A DNA stretch of 64,000 nt from an uncultured Tateyamaria sp. (GCF_947504105.1 NZ_CANNGP010000004.1:62001-126000), one strand, 5' to 3'; positions 1-9,741 are shown, counted from the first letter of the stretch. Numbers and translations: made by a program. Notes: generated by a model from the sequence alone, not told the origin.

Positions 1-92
1 TGACCGGTGTGCACTTGCACTACGAAGTCCGCGTCGGCGGAAAAGCCGTAAACCCGATGATCTATATCAAGGCAGCCAACGATGTTTTCTAA
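1..92 (+). CDS. M23 (LytM-type) peptidase, C-terminal end only
   Basis: Only the last 29 residues are in the window, read in the third frame and ending at the TAA at 90-92. They contain TGVHLHYEVRVGG, the usual end of the LytM/M23 zinc endopeptidase domain, where HLH supplies a metal-binding and a catalytic histidine. The family cuts peptidoglycan cross-links in the periplasm. The stop lies 11 bases inside the following bactofilin gene, so the two are probably translationally coupled. M23 peptidase-bactofilin pairs are common in bacteria and link wall cutting to a membrane-bound scaffold. The start is outside the window. Confidence 0.8.
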   Translation, partial: TGVHLHYEVRVGGKAVNPMIYIKAANDVF

Positions 93-594
93 GAGCAAAA
101 TCAACGATCCCGCGCCCAGCAGAGATGCGGAGAAAAAAGCGGCACCGGCCGCCCCTGCCCCCGCAGCGCCCAAACAGCAAAGCGAATTCAAGGCCAGCGC
201 GCCCAAGGCGAAACCACCCGCATCGCTTCTCTCAGCTGACCTGCACGTCACGGGCAACATGAAAACCACCGGCGACATCCAGGTCGAAGGCACAGTTGAA
301 GGCGACATTCGCGCCCACCTGCTGACCATCGGTGAAAGCGCCACGATCAAGGGCGAGGTCGTCGCGGACGACGTCGTGATCAACGGTCGCATCGTGGGCC
401 GCGTCCGTGGCCTGAAAGTGCGCCTGACCTCGACCGCACGGGTCGAAGGCGACATCATCCACAAGACCATCGCCATCGAAAGCGGTGCCCATTTCGAAGG
501 GTCCGTACAGCGTCAGGACGATCCCCTGAACGCGGGCGGCAACAAGCCCAAGGCACCACCGCAGCAGCCATCGCCAGCGCCGCAAAACGGCTAG
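82..594 (+). CDS. Bactofilin (polymer-forming cytoskeletal protein)
   Basis: 170 residues. An Ala/Pro/Lys-rich, probably disordered N-terminus (about 1-50) is followed by the bactofilin domain (about 53-145), visible as short repeating beta-helix turns such as GDIQVEGTVEGDIRA and GRIVGRVRG. The C-terminal tail is again Pro/Gln/Ala-rich. Bactofilins polymerise without nucleotide at the inner membrane and position wall enzymes. The ATG overlaps the end of the M23 peptidase gene, which fits a shared morphogenetic role. Disordered tails on both sides of the core are normal for the family. Confidence 0.88.
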   Translation: MFSKSKINDPAPSRDAEKKAAPAAPAPAAPKQQSEFKASAPKAKPPASLLSADLHVTGNMKTTGDIQVEGTVEGDIRAHLLTIGESATIKGEVVADDVVINGRIVGRVRGLKVRLTSTARVEGDIIHKTIAIESGAHFEGSVQRQDDPLNAGGNKPKAPPQQPSPAPQNG

Positions 595-606
595 GGTCTT
601 TTTCAC

Positions 607-2073
607 ATGACAGATACACGGGCGCCCCAGACCACTGCGGCGCCCGTTTTTCATCCCGGGTTCTGCGCGGAACGCAGTCGCCCCTACATCCTTGTTGCGG
701 CGGTACTCGCCTCGGCCCTCGGCATCATAGACGGCACGGTCGTAGCCATCGCCCTACCCGCCATGCGCGACAGCCTGGGCGCGGGGCTGGTTCAGGCACA
801 GTGGATTCACAATGCCTATATGCTCACGCTATCGGCCCTGATCCTTGTCGGCGGGGCCATGGGTGATCGTTTTGGACTGGGCCGCGTTTTTGGGCTGGGC
901 ATTGCGCTTTTTGTTGTGGCGTCGATGTTCTGCGCCCTCGCCCCCACGCCGCTCTTCATGATTGTCGCGCGCGCAGTGCAGGGTGTGGGCGCGGCCATCA
1001 TGGTACCCGGCTCGCTCGCCCTGATTGCCCGCGCCTATCCTCGCGAAAGTCGGGGGCGCGCCATCGGCACATGGGCTGCTGCAACCGCAGTCACCACTGC
1101 TGCCGGGCCCATCATCGGCGGGCTTACCCTGACCATTGGCGGGCCCGAAATGTGGCGCTGGATCTTTGCAATCAACCTGCCACTTGGCGCCTTGGCGCTG
1201 TTTCTACTATACCGCCATCTGGGCGACGACCCAGCCAAGGAGAATGCCCGCGTTGACATTCCCGGTGCCCTGACCGCAACCGCCGCTCTGCTGGCCATCG
1301 CATGGGGACTGACCTCGCTTGATCATGGCGGCAACGCGACGATGTGGTTGATCAGTGGCGCGGTGATGCTGGTGATATTCCTGTGGACGCAAAAGCGTGG
1401 CGATCATCCGATGATGCCGCTCACGCTCTTTGCCTCCCGCTCCTTCTCAGCCGCGAATGCGCTTACCTTCACACTCTATTCCGCGCTGTCGATGATGTTC
1501 TTCTTCATGCCCATGACCTTTATCGCGGGCTGGGGCCTGACCGAGATCGCAGCCTCGGCCGCTTTCGCGCCCATGTCGGTGTTCATTTCGCTTTTGTCGG
1601 CACGCGCCGGCAGACTGGCTGATCGGATCGGCCCTGCGCCCTTGCTCATGGGTGGCTCGTTGGTGGTTGCGACAGGCTATGCAGCAATGGCCACTCTCGC
1701 CACTTATCAGAACTTCTGGGGCCATATCCTGCCCGCCATGTGCCTCGTGGGCCTTGGCATGGCAGCCGTCGTGGCCCCGCTCTCTACCTCTGTCATGGCA
1801 GCGGTGGACGAAACCCAATCCGGAACCGCCTCGGGCATCAACAATGCCGTGACGCGCATGGCGAGCCTCATCTCGGTCGCCGCAGTCGGAGGGGTCATTG
1901 CCGCCCTCTACGCAGGTGCAGGCGGCACAGCCAGCTTCGGGATCGAGAGTGACACAGCGGACCATGGCGCAGCTATGACAGCGGCGTTCTCAGGGCTGGC
2001 CTGGATCGCAACAGCACTCGCCGTGATCAGTGCCGGGTTCGGTTGGCTGACCCGAAACGTAAACGAAAATTAA
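607..2073 (+). CDS. MFS drug-resistance-type exporter (DHA2 / EmrB-QacA family)
   Basis: 488 residues, the usual length of a 14-helix DHA2 transporter. Motif A of the major facilitator superfamily is visible as MGDRFGLGRVF (about residues 82-92), after IDGTVVAIALPAM in helix 1, the typical motif D1 of this family. Motif C-like PGSLALIARAYPRESRGRAIG follows. It probably exports hydrophobic or amphipathic compounds using the proton gradient, but the substrate cannot be read from the sequence. It starts 12 bases after the bactofilin stop, so it may be co-transcribed with it. No separate membrane-fusion partner is adjacent. Confidence 0.87.
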   Translation: MTDTRAPQTTAAPVFHPGFCAERSRPYILVAAVLASALGIIDGTVVAIALPAMRDSLGAGLVQAQWIHNAYMLTLSALILVGGAMGDRFGLGRVFGLGIALFVVASMFCALAPTPLFMIVARAVQGVGAAIMVPGSLALIARAYPRESRGRAIGTWAAATAVTTAAGPIIGGLTLTIGGPEMWRWIFAINLPLGALALFLLYRHLGDDPAKENARVDIPGALTATAALLAIAWGLTSLDHGGNATMWLISGAVMLVIFLWTQKRGDHPMMPLTLFASRSFSAANALTFTLYSALSMMFFFMPMTFIAGWGLTEIAASAAFAPMSVFISLLSARAGRLADRIGPAPLLMGGSLVVATGYAAMATLATYQNFWGHILPAMCLVGLGMAAVVAPLSTSVMAAVDETQSGTASGINNAVTRMASLISVAAVGGVIAALYAGAGGTASFGIESDTADHGAAMTAAFSGLAWIATALAVISAGFGWLTRNVNEN

Positions 2074-2129
2074 CCTTTAATCCAATTTAAATCGTTTAGG
2101 TTTGGCTCTTAAGGGTATGATCTAAAAAG

Positions 2130-2185
2130 AAAAAAGGTCGTACTTAAAGTACGCCCTCCCACTTTGTCCCCGCGGGGACAGATTT
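2130..2185. terminator. Two inverted repeats between convergent genes
   Basis: Between the convergent MFS and cyclophilin genes lie two palindromes: CGTACTTAAAGTACG-like sequence near 2139-2153, and the perfect 16-mer TGTCCCCGCGGGGACA at 2165-2180 followed by GATTTTT on the plus strand. The second could act as an intrinsic terminator for the MFS transcript and may also serve the minus-strand gene. Confidence 0.5.
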
Positions 2186-2746
2186 TTACTCGGTGACAGA
2201 CACCTTGGTCATCACATCCGGCGCACCTTCAATCGCACCAGACCGCGGATGCCCCCGCTTGATCTGGTCCAATACCTCAAGGCCCGAGGTCACACGGCCC
2301 ACAACGGTGTACTGTCCATTCAGAAACGGCCCCGGCTGGAACATGATAAAGAACTGGCTGTTGGCACTGTTCGGGCTTTGCGAACGGGCCATGCCGACGA
2401 CGCCACGATCAAAGGTGATGTCCGAAAACTCGGCTGGAAGATCCGATTGATCAGATCCGCCGGTCCCTGCGCGACGACCGTCGTAATCAGCTGTCGTATC
2501 GCCGAACTGCACATCACCTGTTTGCGCCATGAAGCCGTCGATCACGCGGTGAAAGGCGACATTGTCATACTCGCCCCCCTCGGCCAGCGCCGTGATGCGT
2601 GCGACATGCTGCGGTGCCGTGTCTTCCAGAAGATCGATGGCGATGGTGCCATTGGCCTCACCGCTCACCTCAATCTCAAGGCCCGAGGCCAGCGCTGTCC
2701 CCGCAGGGACAGCAAGTGCCGCAGCGACGATCAGGTTACGCCACAT
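2186..2746 (-). CDS. Periplasmic peptidyl-prolyl cis-trans isomerase (cyclophilin type)
   Basis: 186 residues. An N-terminal signal peptide (about 1-20, ending in AGTALA-SG) is followed by a cyclophilin domain with FHRVIDGFMAQTGDVQFGD, the catalytic-loop motif with the active-site Arg, and NSQFFIMF further on. It catalyses proline isomerisation in exported proteins. The start overlaps the end of the next cyclophilin gene by 11 bases, so the two are an operon of paralogues, one exported and one cytosolic. The family assignment is safe; individual substrates are unknown. Confidence 0.92.
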   Translation of the reverse strand: MWRNLIVAAALAVPAGTALASGLEIEVSGEANGTIAIDLLEDTAPQHVARITALAEGGEYDNVAFHRVIDGFMAQTGDVQFGDTTADYDGRRAGTGGSDQSDLPAEFSDITFDRGVVGMARSQSPNSANSQFFIMFQPGPFLNGQYTVVGRVTSGLEVLDQIKRGHPRSGAIEGAPDVMTKVSVTE

Positions 2747-3245
2747 CGGCGGCCACCTTCACGCTGATCATACGGTCAGGCTCGGCAGGCGGCTCGCCCC
2801 GCACGATGGCGTCCACGTGCTCCATACCCGAGGTGACCTGACCATAGACAGTGTACTGCCCGTTCAGGAAATCATTGTCCTTGAAGTTGATAAAGAACTG
2901 GCTGTTGGCGCTGTCGGGGTTGGCTGACCGCGCAGCCCCCAACGAGCCACGAGCGTGGGGGACCTTGGAGAACTCGGCCGGAACGTCCGGCTTGTCCGAG
3001 CCACCGGTGCCGGCCATGCGGATATTGAACCCGTCTTCCATGTCGCCATGCTGCACGTCGCCCGTCTGCGCCATGAAACCGTCGATTACACGGTGAAACG
3101 CGACGTTGTCATATTCACCGGCACGCGCCAGTTCCTTCATCCGCTCGACATGCTTGGGGGCCACGTCGGGCAGCAGTTGAATGGTGACGGTTCCGCCTTT
3201 GAGCTCCATCAGGATCGTGTTTTCGGGGTCTTTGATCTCGGCCAT
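2736..3245 (-). CDS. Cytoplasmic peptidyl-prolyl cis-trans isomerase (cyclophilin type)
   Basis: 169 residues without a signal peptide, starting MAEIKDPENTILMELKGG. The cyclophilin core is clear: FHRVIDGFMAQTGDVQHGD holds the catalytic Arg region and NSQFFINF the substrate groove. It is close in sequence to the downstream exported cyclophilin, with an identical FHRVIDGFMAQTGDVQ block, so the pair looks like a tandem duplication in which one copy gained a signal peptide. It is the first gene of the two-gene minus-strand operon. Confidence 0.93.
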   Translation of the reverse strand: MAEIKDPENTILMELKGGTVTIQLLPDVAPKHVERMKELARAGEYDNVAFHRVIDGFMAQTGDVQHGDMEDGFNIRMAGTGGSDKPDVPAEFSKVPHARGSLGAARSANPDSANSQFFINFKDNDFLNGQYTVYGQVTSGMEHVDAIVRGEPPAEPDRMISVKVAADVA

Positions 3246-3374
3246 GTGCGCCTCTTTCCAATTGGTTTGGGCATCTACCTAAGCCGGTGGGCACGCAGGG
3301 ACAAGTCACCCGGTTGACCCGAGGTGCATTTGCCGCGATGCAAGGGCCAACGCAGAGGCAAAGGAGTGCGCGAC

Positions 3375-4562
3375 ATGGGCTGGAAATCGCTGGATGACAT
3401 GAATCTGAACGGCAAGCGCGTTCTGACCCGCGTCGATATCAACGTGCCCATGGAAGACGGCCGGGTTACCGACGCCACCCGCATTGAGCGGATCGTGCCC
3501 ACCATCAAGGACATCCGCGCACGAGGCGGCAGCCCGGTGTTGCTGGCCCATTTCGGACGGCCCAAGGGCCAGCCCAACCCCGAGATGTCTTTGCAGCCCC
3601 TCGTCCCTGCCCTCGAACAGGCGTTCGGATGCGCGGTCACCTTTGTCGAACGTCCCAGCCGGGACTGGATCGACGCACAGCCTGCCGATGCGGTGATCCT
3701 TGTTGAGAACACCCGCTTTTCCCCAATGGAAGAAGCCAACGATCCGCAGATGGCACAATTTCTTGCCTCCCTTGGCGACGTCTATTGCAATGACGCGTTT
3801 TCGGCCGCGCACCGGGCGCATGCCTCGACCACCGGCGTGGCCCATCTGTTGCCCAACTGCGCGGGTCGGTTGATGCAGGCTGAACTGGAAGCGCTAGAGG
3901 CGGCCTTGTCCAATCCGAAGCGTCCCGTCGGGGCTGTTGTGGGTGGAGCCAAAGTGTCGACCAAGCTGGACCTGCTGCAGAACCTCGTGAAGAAGATCGA
4001 CGTGCTGGTGATCGGCGGAGGCATGGCCAACACATTCATCGCGGCACAAGGCGCGGACCTTGGCGCATCTCTGCAGGAAGCAGACCTGCACAACACCGCG
4101 CGGGACATCATGGCGGCAGCCAAGGACGCAGGCTGCACCGTGATCCTGCCGACAGACGGACGTGTCGCGCGTGAATTCAAAGCCGATGCGGACCATGAAA
4201 TTGTTGCCCTTGGGCAAGATACGAAACTGGCAGATGACCAGATGGTTCTGGATGCTGGCGATGATGCGGCAGACGCCATCGCGCGGGCGTTTAGCGATTT
4301 GGAAACGTTGATCTGGAACGGCCCCCTCGGCGCATTCGAGATAGCGCCATTCGACACCGCGACGATGGTGGCAGCCAAGGCAGCGGCGGCACTGACGAAG
4401 GCAGACAAGCTGGTCACGGTTGCAGGTGGTGGGGACACCGTTGCTGCACTCAACCAGGCGGGTGTTGCAGATGACTTCACCTATATCTCGACGGCCGGGG
4501 GCGCATTCCTTGAATGGATGGAGGGTAAAGACCTGCCCGGGGTAGCTGCGCTCACTCAATAG
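3375..4562 (+). CDS. pgk: Phosphoglycerate kinase
   Basis: 395 residues, normal length for bacterial Pgk. It catalyses the reversible ATP-forming step from 1,3-bisphosphoglycerate to 3-phosphoglycerate. Typical motifs are [11 protein letters not shown] near the N-terminus (substrate binding), [27 protein letters not shown] and the C-terminal nucleotide-binding [17 protein letters not shown]. The ATG at 3375 was chosen because AAGGAG lies eight bases upstream and homologues start just before the conserved [11 protein letters not shown]; an in-frame ATG at 3324 would add 17 non-conserved residues. Confidence 0.96.
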   Translation: MGWKSLDDMNLNGKRVLTRVDINVPMEDGRVTDATRIERIVPTIKDIRARGGSPVLLAHFGRPKGQPNPEMSLQPLVPALEQAFGCAVTFVERPSRDWIDAQPADAVILVENTRFSPMEEANDPQMAQFLASLGDVYCNDAFSAAHRAHASTTGVAHLLPNCAGRLMQAELEALEAALSNPKRPVGAVVGGAKVSTKLDLLQNLVKKIDVLVIGGGMANTFIAAQGADLGASLQEADLHNTARDIMAAAKDAGCTVILPTDGRVAREFKADADHEIVALGQDTKLADDQMVLDAGDDAADAIARAFSDLETLIWNGPLGAFEIAPFDTATMVAAKAAAALTKADKLVTVAGGGDTVAALNQAGVADDFTYISTAGGAFLEWMEGKDLPGVAALTQ

Positions 4563-4640
4563 TCAGCGCGTGCCGGTTGGCGCAGACGCGCCTTAACCCA
4601 TATGATGCCCTATCGATCTGCATCAAATGGGGGACACGAC

Positions 4641-5414
4641 ATGGCCTGGACACTGATCACCGGCGCATCCGAAGGTTTGGGCGTGGAGTTCGCGCGCATC
4701 GCAGCCAAGGAGAACCGCAATGTGATCCTGGCTGCACGCTCCAAAGAGAAGCTGGAGGCTGTCGCCGAAGAGGCACGCAGCCATGGAGTTGAGACAGTGG
4801 TGATCCCTGCCGACCTGTCCGACATGGCAGAGGTCGACCGGTTGTGGTCCGAAGCGAGCAACGGACGCGAGATCGATGTCCTCGTGAACAATGCGGGCCT
4901 TGGTTACAACGGCCCGTTCGACGCCGGTCAGGGATGGGAGCGCGAACTAGCCTCGATCAATGTGAACATGCTGGCGCTGACCCGGCTGATGAAGCTGGCG
5001 ATCCCGCACATGCAGGGTTTGCCCAAGGGGCGTATCCTGAACGTCGCCTCTGTCGCCGGGTTCACCCCCGGTCCGCAGATGGCGGTGTATCACGCCACGA
5101 AAGCCTATGTTCTGTCCCTGTCTGAAGCAGTGGCCGAAGAATTGCGCGGATCATCCGTGACAGTGACGGCACTGTGCCCCGGTGCGACTGCCACCAATTT
5201 TTTCGATGACGCCGACATGCACGGCGTGCGCCTGCTCAAGATGTCGAAGCCCATGAACGCGAGGGACGTGGCCGAGGCCGGTTGGCTACAAGCACGGGTC
5301 GGCAAGCGGATCGTCGTACCCGGTGCAATGAACAAGATGTTTGCTTTCCTGCCCCGGATATCGCCGCGAGCCCTGACAACGCGGATAGCCGCGCAAATGA
5401 TGGGAAAACACTAG
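4641..5414 (+). CDS. Short-chain dehydrogenase/reductase
   Basis: 257 residues. A Rossmann NAD(P)-binding motif TGASEGLG is near the N-terminus, then NNAGLGYNG, and the catalytic Tyr-Lys as YHATKAYV with a Ser upstream in NVASVAG. This is the classical SDR layout, closest in style to DltE/YqjQ-type SDRs. The substrate is not predictable. The start at 4641 (MAWTLITGAS) puts the glycine motif at the usual distance from the N-terminus; an in-frame ATG at 4602 would add a non-homologous leader. It stands alone between pgk and ftsB. Confidence 0.88.
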   Translation: MAWTLITGASEGLGVEFARIAAKENRNVILAARSKEKLEAVAEEARSHGVETVVIPADLSDMAEVDRLWSEASNGREIDVLVNNAGLGYNGPFDAGQGWERELASINVNMLALTRLMKLAIPHMQGLPKGRILNVASVAGFTPGPQMAVYHATKAYVLSLSEAVAEELRGSSVTVTALCPGATATNFFDDADMHGVRLLKMSKPMNARDVAEAGWLQARVGKRIVVPGAMNKMFAFLPRISPRALTTRIAAQMMGKH

Positions 5415-5507
5415 GCCTTGTAAACAAAAGGGATTCACAGCGCGAATCACCTGTGCCATAGTGTTCGAAACCGCCCAAAGAGGCGGGAACAAAGGCAGCA
5501 GTTTCAC

Positions 5508-5807
5508 ATGTCCCGTACCGCACGCCCCGCAGTGGGCACATTTATCTTCTTCTCGGTTGCGTTCGCCTTGGCGATCTACTTCACCTTTGCCGCCGTGCAG
5601 GGGGATTTTGGTCTGTTCCGCCGTGCCGAGATTGAAGCGGAAGCGCGGGACCTGTCGCGCCAGCTTTCTGAGGTCCAAGTGCAGGTGGCACAGATGGAGA
5701 ACCTGACCAAGCGTCTGTCGGACGATTACCTGGATCTTGATCTGTTGGATGAACAAGCCCGAAGCGTTTTGGGCATGTTGCGCAGCGACGAAATCGTCAT
5801 CCGCTAA
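5508..5807 (+). CDS. ftsB: FtsB/DivIC-family septum formation initiator
   Basis: 99 residues. A single membrane helix (about 10-29, ATFIFFSVAFALAIYFTFAAV) is followed by a periplasmic coiled coil (about 40-80, EIEAEARDLSRQLSEVQVQVAQMEN) and a short C-terminal segment with DLDLLDEQARSVLG, the conserved end of the FtsB family. FtsB joins FtsL and FtsQ to signal division-site peptidoglycan synthesis. The location just upstream of the pdh operon matches other alphaproteobacteria. Length and topology fit; the name is by family, not by test. Confidence 0.85.
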   Translation: MSRTARPAVGTFIFFSVAFALAIYFTFAAVQGDFGLFRRAEIEAEARDLSRQLSEVQVQVAQMENLTKRLSDDYLDLDLLDEQARSVLGMLRSDEIVIR

Positions 5808-5887
5808 CTCCCCGCAAAACCGCTATTTTAAACACAAGTTGCCCTTGCGGCAGATTGGCACTCGCCTCGCGTGAACGAATCCTGTAG

Positions 5888-5913
5888 GGAATAGTTTAAC
5901 GCTAAACTATTCC
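5888..5913 (+). promoter_or_regulatory. Perfect inverted repeat upstream of pdhA
   Basis: The arms GGAATAGTTTA (5888-5898) and TAAACTATTCC (5903-5913) are perfectly complementary, separated by four bases, and lie 20 bases before the pdhA start. The stem is A/T-rich with no T-run after it, so an operator for a dimeric regulator is more likely than a terminator. An RNA hairpin near the ribosome binding site (AGGGAGG, 5919-5925) is possible. The cognate regulator is not identified. Confidence 0.55.
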
Positions 5914-5933
5914 TTGTCAGGGAGGTCACCGCC

Positions 5934-6923
5934 ATGGCCGCGCGCAAAGCCCAAACGAAACCAAACGTGTCAGCGGAGGAGCTGCAGGGCTACTACCGCG
6001 ACATGTTGTTGATCCGCCGGTTCGAGGAAAAAGCCGGGCAGTTGTACGGCATGGGTCTGATCGGTGGGTTTTGCCACCTTTATATCGGGCAGGAAGCCGT
6101 GGTTGTCGGCTTAGAGGCTGCCGCTGAGGAAGGCGACAAACGTATCACGTCCTACCGCGATCACGGCCATATGCTGGCCTGTGGCATGGACCCCAACGGC
6201 GTGATGGCCGAGCTGACAGGTCGCGAGGGCGGCTACTCCAAGGGCAAGGGTGGCTCCATGCACATGTTCTCGAAAGAGAAGCATTTCTATGGGGGGCATG
6301 GCATCGTCGCCGCGCAGGTGCCGCTTGGTGCGGGCCTCGCTTTTGCTGACAAGTATAAGGAAAACGGGCGCGTCACCTTTACCTATTTCGGTGATGGTGC
6401 GGCCAACCAGGGCCAGGTCTACGAGGCCTATAACATGGCCGAGCTGTGGGACCTGCCGGTCGTCTTCGTCATCGAGAACAACCAGTACGCCATGGGCACT
6501 TCGACCAAGCGGTCGACGAAGTCGCCCAGCTATTGGGAACGTGGTGCGGCTTATGGCATCCCTGGCGAGGAAGTAGATGGCATGGATGTGTTGGCGGTGA
6601 AGGCCGCCGGTCAGAAGGCCGTTGCGCACTGCCGGGCTGGCAAGGGTCCGTATATCCTTGAGATCAAAACATATCGTTATCGCGGTCATTCGATGTCGGA
6701 CCCGGCCAAGTACCGGACCCGTGAGGAAGTGCAAAAGATGCGCGATGAGCGGGATCCGATCGAGGCGGTGCGGTCCATGCTGTTGACCGGCAAGCACGCG
6801 ACCGAAGATGACCTGAAGGCCATCGACAAAGAGATCAAGGAAATCGTGAACGCCTCTGCCGAGTTTGCGAAGGAAAGCCCGGAACCAGCGCTCGACGAGC
6901 TTTGGACCGATATTTACGCCTGA
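5934..6923 (+). CDS. pdhA: Pyruvate dehydrogenase E1 component, alpha subunit
   Basis: 329 residues, typical for the alphaproteobacterial (mitochondrial-like) E1 alpha. With E1 beta it decarboxylates pyruvate on thiamine diphosphate and acetylates the lipoyl arms. The ThDP/Mg motif is visible as [21 protein letters not shown], and the phosphorylation-loop region as [19 protein letters not shown]. It is the first gene of pdhA-pdhB-pdhC, with a 14-base gap to pdhB, and has a strong AGGGAGG ribosome site and an upstream inverted repeat. Confidence 0.97.
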   Translation: MAARKAQTKPNVSAEELQGYYRDMLLIRRFEEKAGQLYGMGLIGGFCHLYIGQEAVVVGLEAAAEEGDKRITSYRDHGHMLACGMDPNGVMAELTGREGGYSKGKGGSMHMFSKEKHFYGGHGIVAAQVPLGAGLAFADKYKENGRVTFTYFGDGAANQGQVYEAYNMAELWDLPVVFVIENNQYAMGTSTKRSTKSPSYWERGAAYGIPGEEVDGMDVLAVKAAGQKAVAHCRAGKGPYILEIKTYRYRGHSMSDPAKYRTREEVQKMRDERDPIEAVRSMLLTGKHATEDDLKAIDKEIKEIVNASAEFAKESPEPALDELWTDIYA

Positions 6924-6937
6924 GGGGAGACAGACTT

Positions 6938-8302
6938 ATGGCAATCGAAATTCTCATGCCCGCCCTGTCCCCCACGATGGAGGAAGGCACGCTGGCGAAA
7001 TGGCTGGTGAAGGAGGGCGATACGGTATCGTCCGGTGACATCATGGCCGAGATCGAGACCGACAAGGCGACGATGGAGTTCGAAGCTGTCGATGAAGGGA
7101 TCGTCGGAAAGATCCTGATCGCGGAAGGCACCGAAGGTGTGAAGGTGAACACGCCCATCGCCATTCTGATCGAGGAAGGTGAAGAGGTCGGCGACGTATC
7201 TGCCGCCCCTGCCCCGGCAGCCGAAGCCGCCCCCGCGGTTGAAGCACCTGTTCCTGCTGCCGCTGCGGCGCCTGCCGCACCTCAGGTCGACCTGACACCG
7301 GACTGGCCGGAAGGCACCGCGATGAAGGAGCAAACGGTCCGCGAAGCGTTGCGCGACGCCATGGCCGAAGAGATGCGGTCTGATGACACCGTGTTTCTGA
7401 TGGGCGAGGAAGTGGCCGAGTACCAGGGCGCCTATAAGATATCGCAAGGATTGCTGGACGAATTCGGTGCAAAACGTGTGATCGACACGCCGATCACCGA
7501 ACACGGCTTTGCCGGGATCGGTGTGGGTGCTGCGTTCGGTGGGTTGCGGCCAATCGTCGAGTTCATGACCTTCAACTTCGCGATGCAGGCGATTGACCAG
7601 ATCATCAACTCAGCCGCCAAGACGCTGTATATGTCCGGCGGCCAGATGGGTGCACCCATGGTGTTCCGTGGTCCCAACGGGGCTGCCGCCCGCGTGGGTG
7701 CCCAGCACTCTCAGGACTACGCGGCGTGGTACATGCAGGTTCCGGGTCTGAAGGTGGTCATGCCCTATTCGGCCTCGGACGCCAAAGGTCTGATGAAAAC
7801 GGCCATCCGCGACAACAACCCCGTCATCTTCCTGGAAAACGAGATCCTCTATGGCCGTACCTTCGATGTACCGGATATGGATGATTTCACCGTTCCCTTC
7901 GGCAAGGCCCGCATTTGGCGCGAGGGTGAAGACGTCACCATCGTGTCCTTCGGCATCGGGATGCAATACGCGCTAGAGGCTGCGGACAAGCTGGCTGCTG
8001 ATGGCATCAATGCCGAGGTTATCGACCTGCGTACCCTGCGCCCGATGGACACGGGCACGATCATCAATTCGGTAATGAAAACAAATCGCTGTGTGACAGT
8101 TGAAGAGGGTTGGCCGCAAGGGTCTGTTGGCAACTACATCAGCTCGGTCATCATGCAGGAGGCGTTCGATTACCTTGACGCGCCGGTCATCAATTGCACG
8201 GGCAAAGATGTTCCAATGCCCTATGCCGCGAACCTCGAAAAGCACGCGCTGATCACCACGGACGAGGTGATCGAAGCCGTCAAGCAAGTCACCTACCGCT
8301 AA
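6938..8302 (+). CDS. pdhB: Pyruvate dehydrogenase E1 component, beta subunit with N-terminal lipoyl domain
   Basis: 454 residues. It begins with a lipoyl domain (about 1-80; the lipoyl lysine is in [15 protein letters not shown]), then an Ala/Pro linker (about 88-130), then the E1 beta transketolase-like domain starting [19 protein letters not shown] lipoyl domain on E1 beta is a known feature of many alphaproteobacteria and gives the complex extra swinging arms. The ATG at 6938 follows AGGGGAGA; the in-frame ATG at 6902 lies inside pdhA and is rejected. Confidence 0.96.
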   Translation: MAIEILMPALSPTMEEGTLAKWLVKEGDTVSSGDIMAEIETDKATMEFEAVDEGIVGKILIAEGTEGVKVNTPIAILIEEGEEVGDVSAAPAPAAEAAPAVEAPVPAAAAAPAAPQVDLTPDWPEGTAMKEQTVREALRDAMAEEMRSDDTVFLMGEEVAEYQGAYKISQGLLDEFGAKRVIDTPITEHGFAGIGVGAAFGGLRPIVEFMTFNFAMQAIDQIINSAAKTLYMSGGQMGAPMVFRGPNGAAARVGAQHSQDYAAWYMQVPGLKVVMPYSASDAKGLMKTAIRDNNPVIFLENEILYGRTFDVPDMDDFTVPFGKARIWREGEDVTIVSFGIGMQYALEAADKLAADGINAEVIDLRTLRPMDTGTIINSVMKTNRCVTVEEGWPQGSVGNYISSVIMQEAFDYLDAPVINCTGKDVPMPYAANLEKHALITTDEVIEAVKQVTYR

Positions 8303-8314
8303 GGAGCCGCAGAC

Positions 8315-9613
8315 ATGCCGACAGAAATTCTCATGCCCGCACTGTCTCCGACCATGGAGGAAGGTACACTTGCGAAATGGCTGGTGAAAGAAGGGGATAC
8401 CGTATCGTCTGGTGACCTGCTTGCAGAGATCGAGACCGACAAGGCAACCATGGAATTCGAAGCCGTGGACGAAGGTATTGTCGGCAAGATCCTGGTCGCG
8501 GAAGGTTCGGAAGGGGTGAAAGTCAACACCCCCATCGCCGTGTTGTTGGAAGACGGCGAAAGCGCTGATGATATTGGCGATGTTGGCGCATCGACGGCGG
8601 TACCTGAAGCAGCACCTGTTGAAGCTCCAGCCAGTGAACCGACAGCCGCCGCAGCAGCAACTTCTGCTCCATCTGCGCCGAAGTGCAGCGATGGAACACG
8701 CATTTTTGCATCCCCTCTCGCCCGCCGGATTGCCGCGCAGAAGGGGCTAGACCTCGGTGTGATCAAAGGGTCAGGGCCGCATGGCAGGATTGTAAAAGCA
8801 GATGTTGAAAAGGCAGAGGCCGCTCCAGCGCAGGCAGCCGCTACGATGGCAACAGCCGCTCCTGCCGCGGCGGCCCCTACCGGTCCGGGCAGCGACACTG
8901 TTGCGAAGATGTACGAGGGTCGCGAATACGAAGAGGTCAAACTCGACGGAATGCGGAGAACCATTGCTGCGCGGCTCACCGAAGCTAAGCAGACGGTCCC
9001 ACATTTCTACCTCCGGCGCGATATCAAGCTGGATGCATTGCTCGAATTCCGCAGCACCCTGAATGGACAACTGTCCGAGCGCGGGGTGAAATTGTCAGTG
9101 AACGACTTCATCATCAAAGCCTGCGCACTGGCGCTGCAACAAGTGCCTGACGCGAACGCGGTTTGGGCAGGTGACAAAGTGCTCAAGCTCACGCCTTCCG
9201 ATGTTGCCGTCGCAGTAGCAATTGAAGGCGGACTTTTTACACCCGTGTTGCAAGACGCACATCAGAAATCGCTGTCCGCACTTTCCGCGGAGATGAAGGA
9301 TTTGGCCGGTCGCGCCCGTGATCGTAAACTCGCCCCGCATGAGTATCAGGGTGGTAGTTTCGCCATCTCGAACTTGGGTATGTTTGGGATCGACAACTTC
9401 GACGCGGTTATCAATCCCCCACACGGCGCGATACTTGCCGTTGGTGCCGGTGTGAAGAAACCAGTGGTCGGAGCAGATGGCGGGTTGGCAGTTGCGACCG
9501 TGATGTCGGTCACCCTGTCCGTGGATCATCGCGTAATTGACGGAGCTCTCGGCGCGAACCTGCTCCAAGCCATAGTAGACAATCTGGAAAACCCGTTGGC
9601 GATGCTTGCTTGA
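8315..9613 (+). CDS. pdhC: Dihydrolipoamide acetyltransferase (E2) of pyruvate dehydrogenase
   Basis: 432 residues. Domains in order: lipoyl domain (about 1-80, [13 protein letters not shown]), Ala/Pro linker, peripheral subunit-binding domain (about 125-165, SPLARRIAAQKGLDLGVIKG), a second linker, and the acyltransferase core ending in SVDHRVIDGALGAN with the catalytic His. It transfers the acetyl group to CoA and forms the core of the complex. Its lipoyl domain is almost the same as that of PdhB. No dihydrolipoamide dehydrogenase gene follows in the window. Confidence 0.96.
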   Translation: MPTEILMPALSPTMEEGTLAKWLVKEGDTVSSGDLLAEIETDKATMEFEAVDEGIVGKILVAEGSEGVKVNTPIAVLLEDGESADDIGDVGASTAVPEAAPVEAPASEPTAAAAATSAPSAPKCSDGTRIFASPLARRIAAQKGLDLGVIKGSGPHGRIVKADVEKAEAAPAQAAATMATAAPAAAAPTGPGSDTVAKMYEGREYEEVKLDGMRRTIAARLTEAKQTVPHFYLRRDIKLDALLEFRSTLNGQLSERGVKLSVNDFIIKACALALQQVPDANAVWAGDKVLKLTPSDVAVAVAIEGGLFTPVLQDAHQKSLSALSAEMKDLAGRARDRKLAPHEYQGGSFAISNLGMFGIDNFDAVINPPHGAILAVGAGVKKPVVGADGGLAVATVMSVTLSVDHRVIDGALGANLLQAIVDNLENPLAMLA

Positions 9614-9623
9614 TCAACACAAA

Positions 9624-9653
9624 AAGCCCCCTCGGTACAAACCAAGGGGGCTT
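9624..9653. terminator. Hairpin between pdhC and cysE
   Basis: AAGCCCCCT pairs with AGGGGGCTT around a short loop, just after the pdhC stop. It lies between convergent genes and can serve both directions; the plus-strand T-tract is weak. Confidence 0.65.
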
Positions 9654-9741
9654 CTGGGTGATGACCAAATCACTAGGATGGTGAGATAATCAGCGCGGAA
9701 AAAGCGCTTCTGACTGTCTCGACCATGGCAGTGCAGATCGC

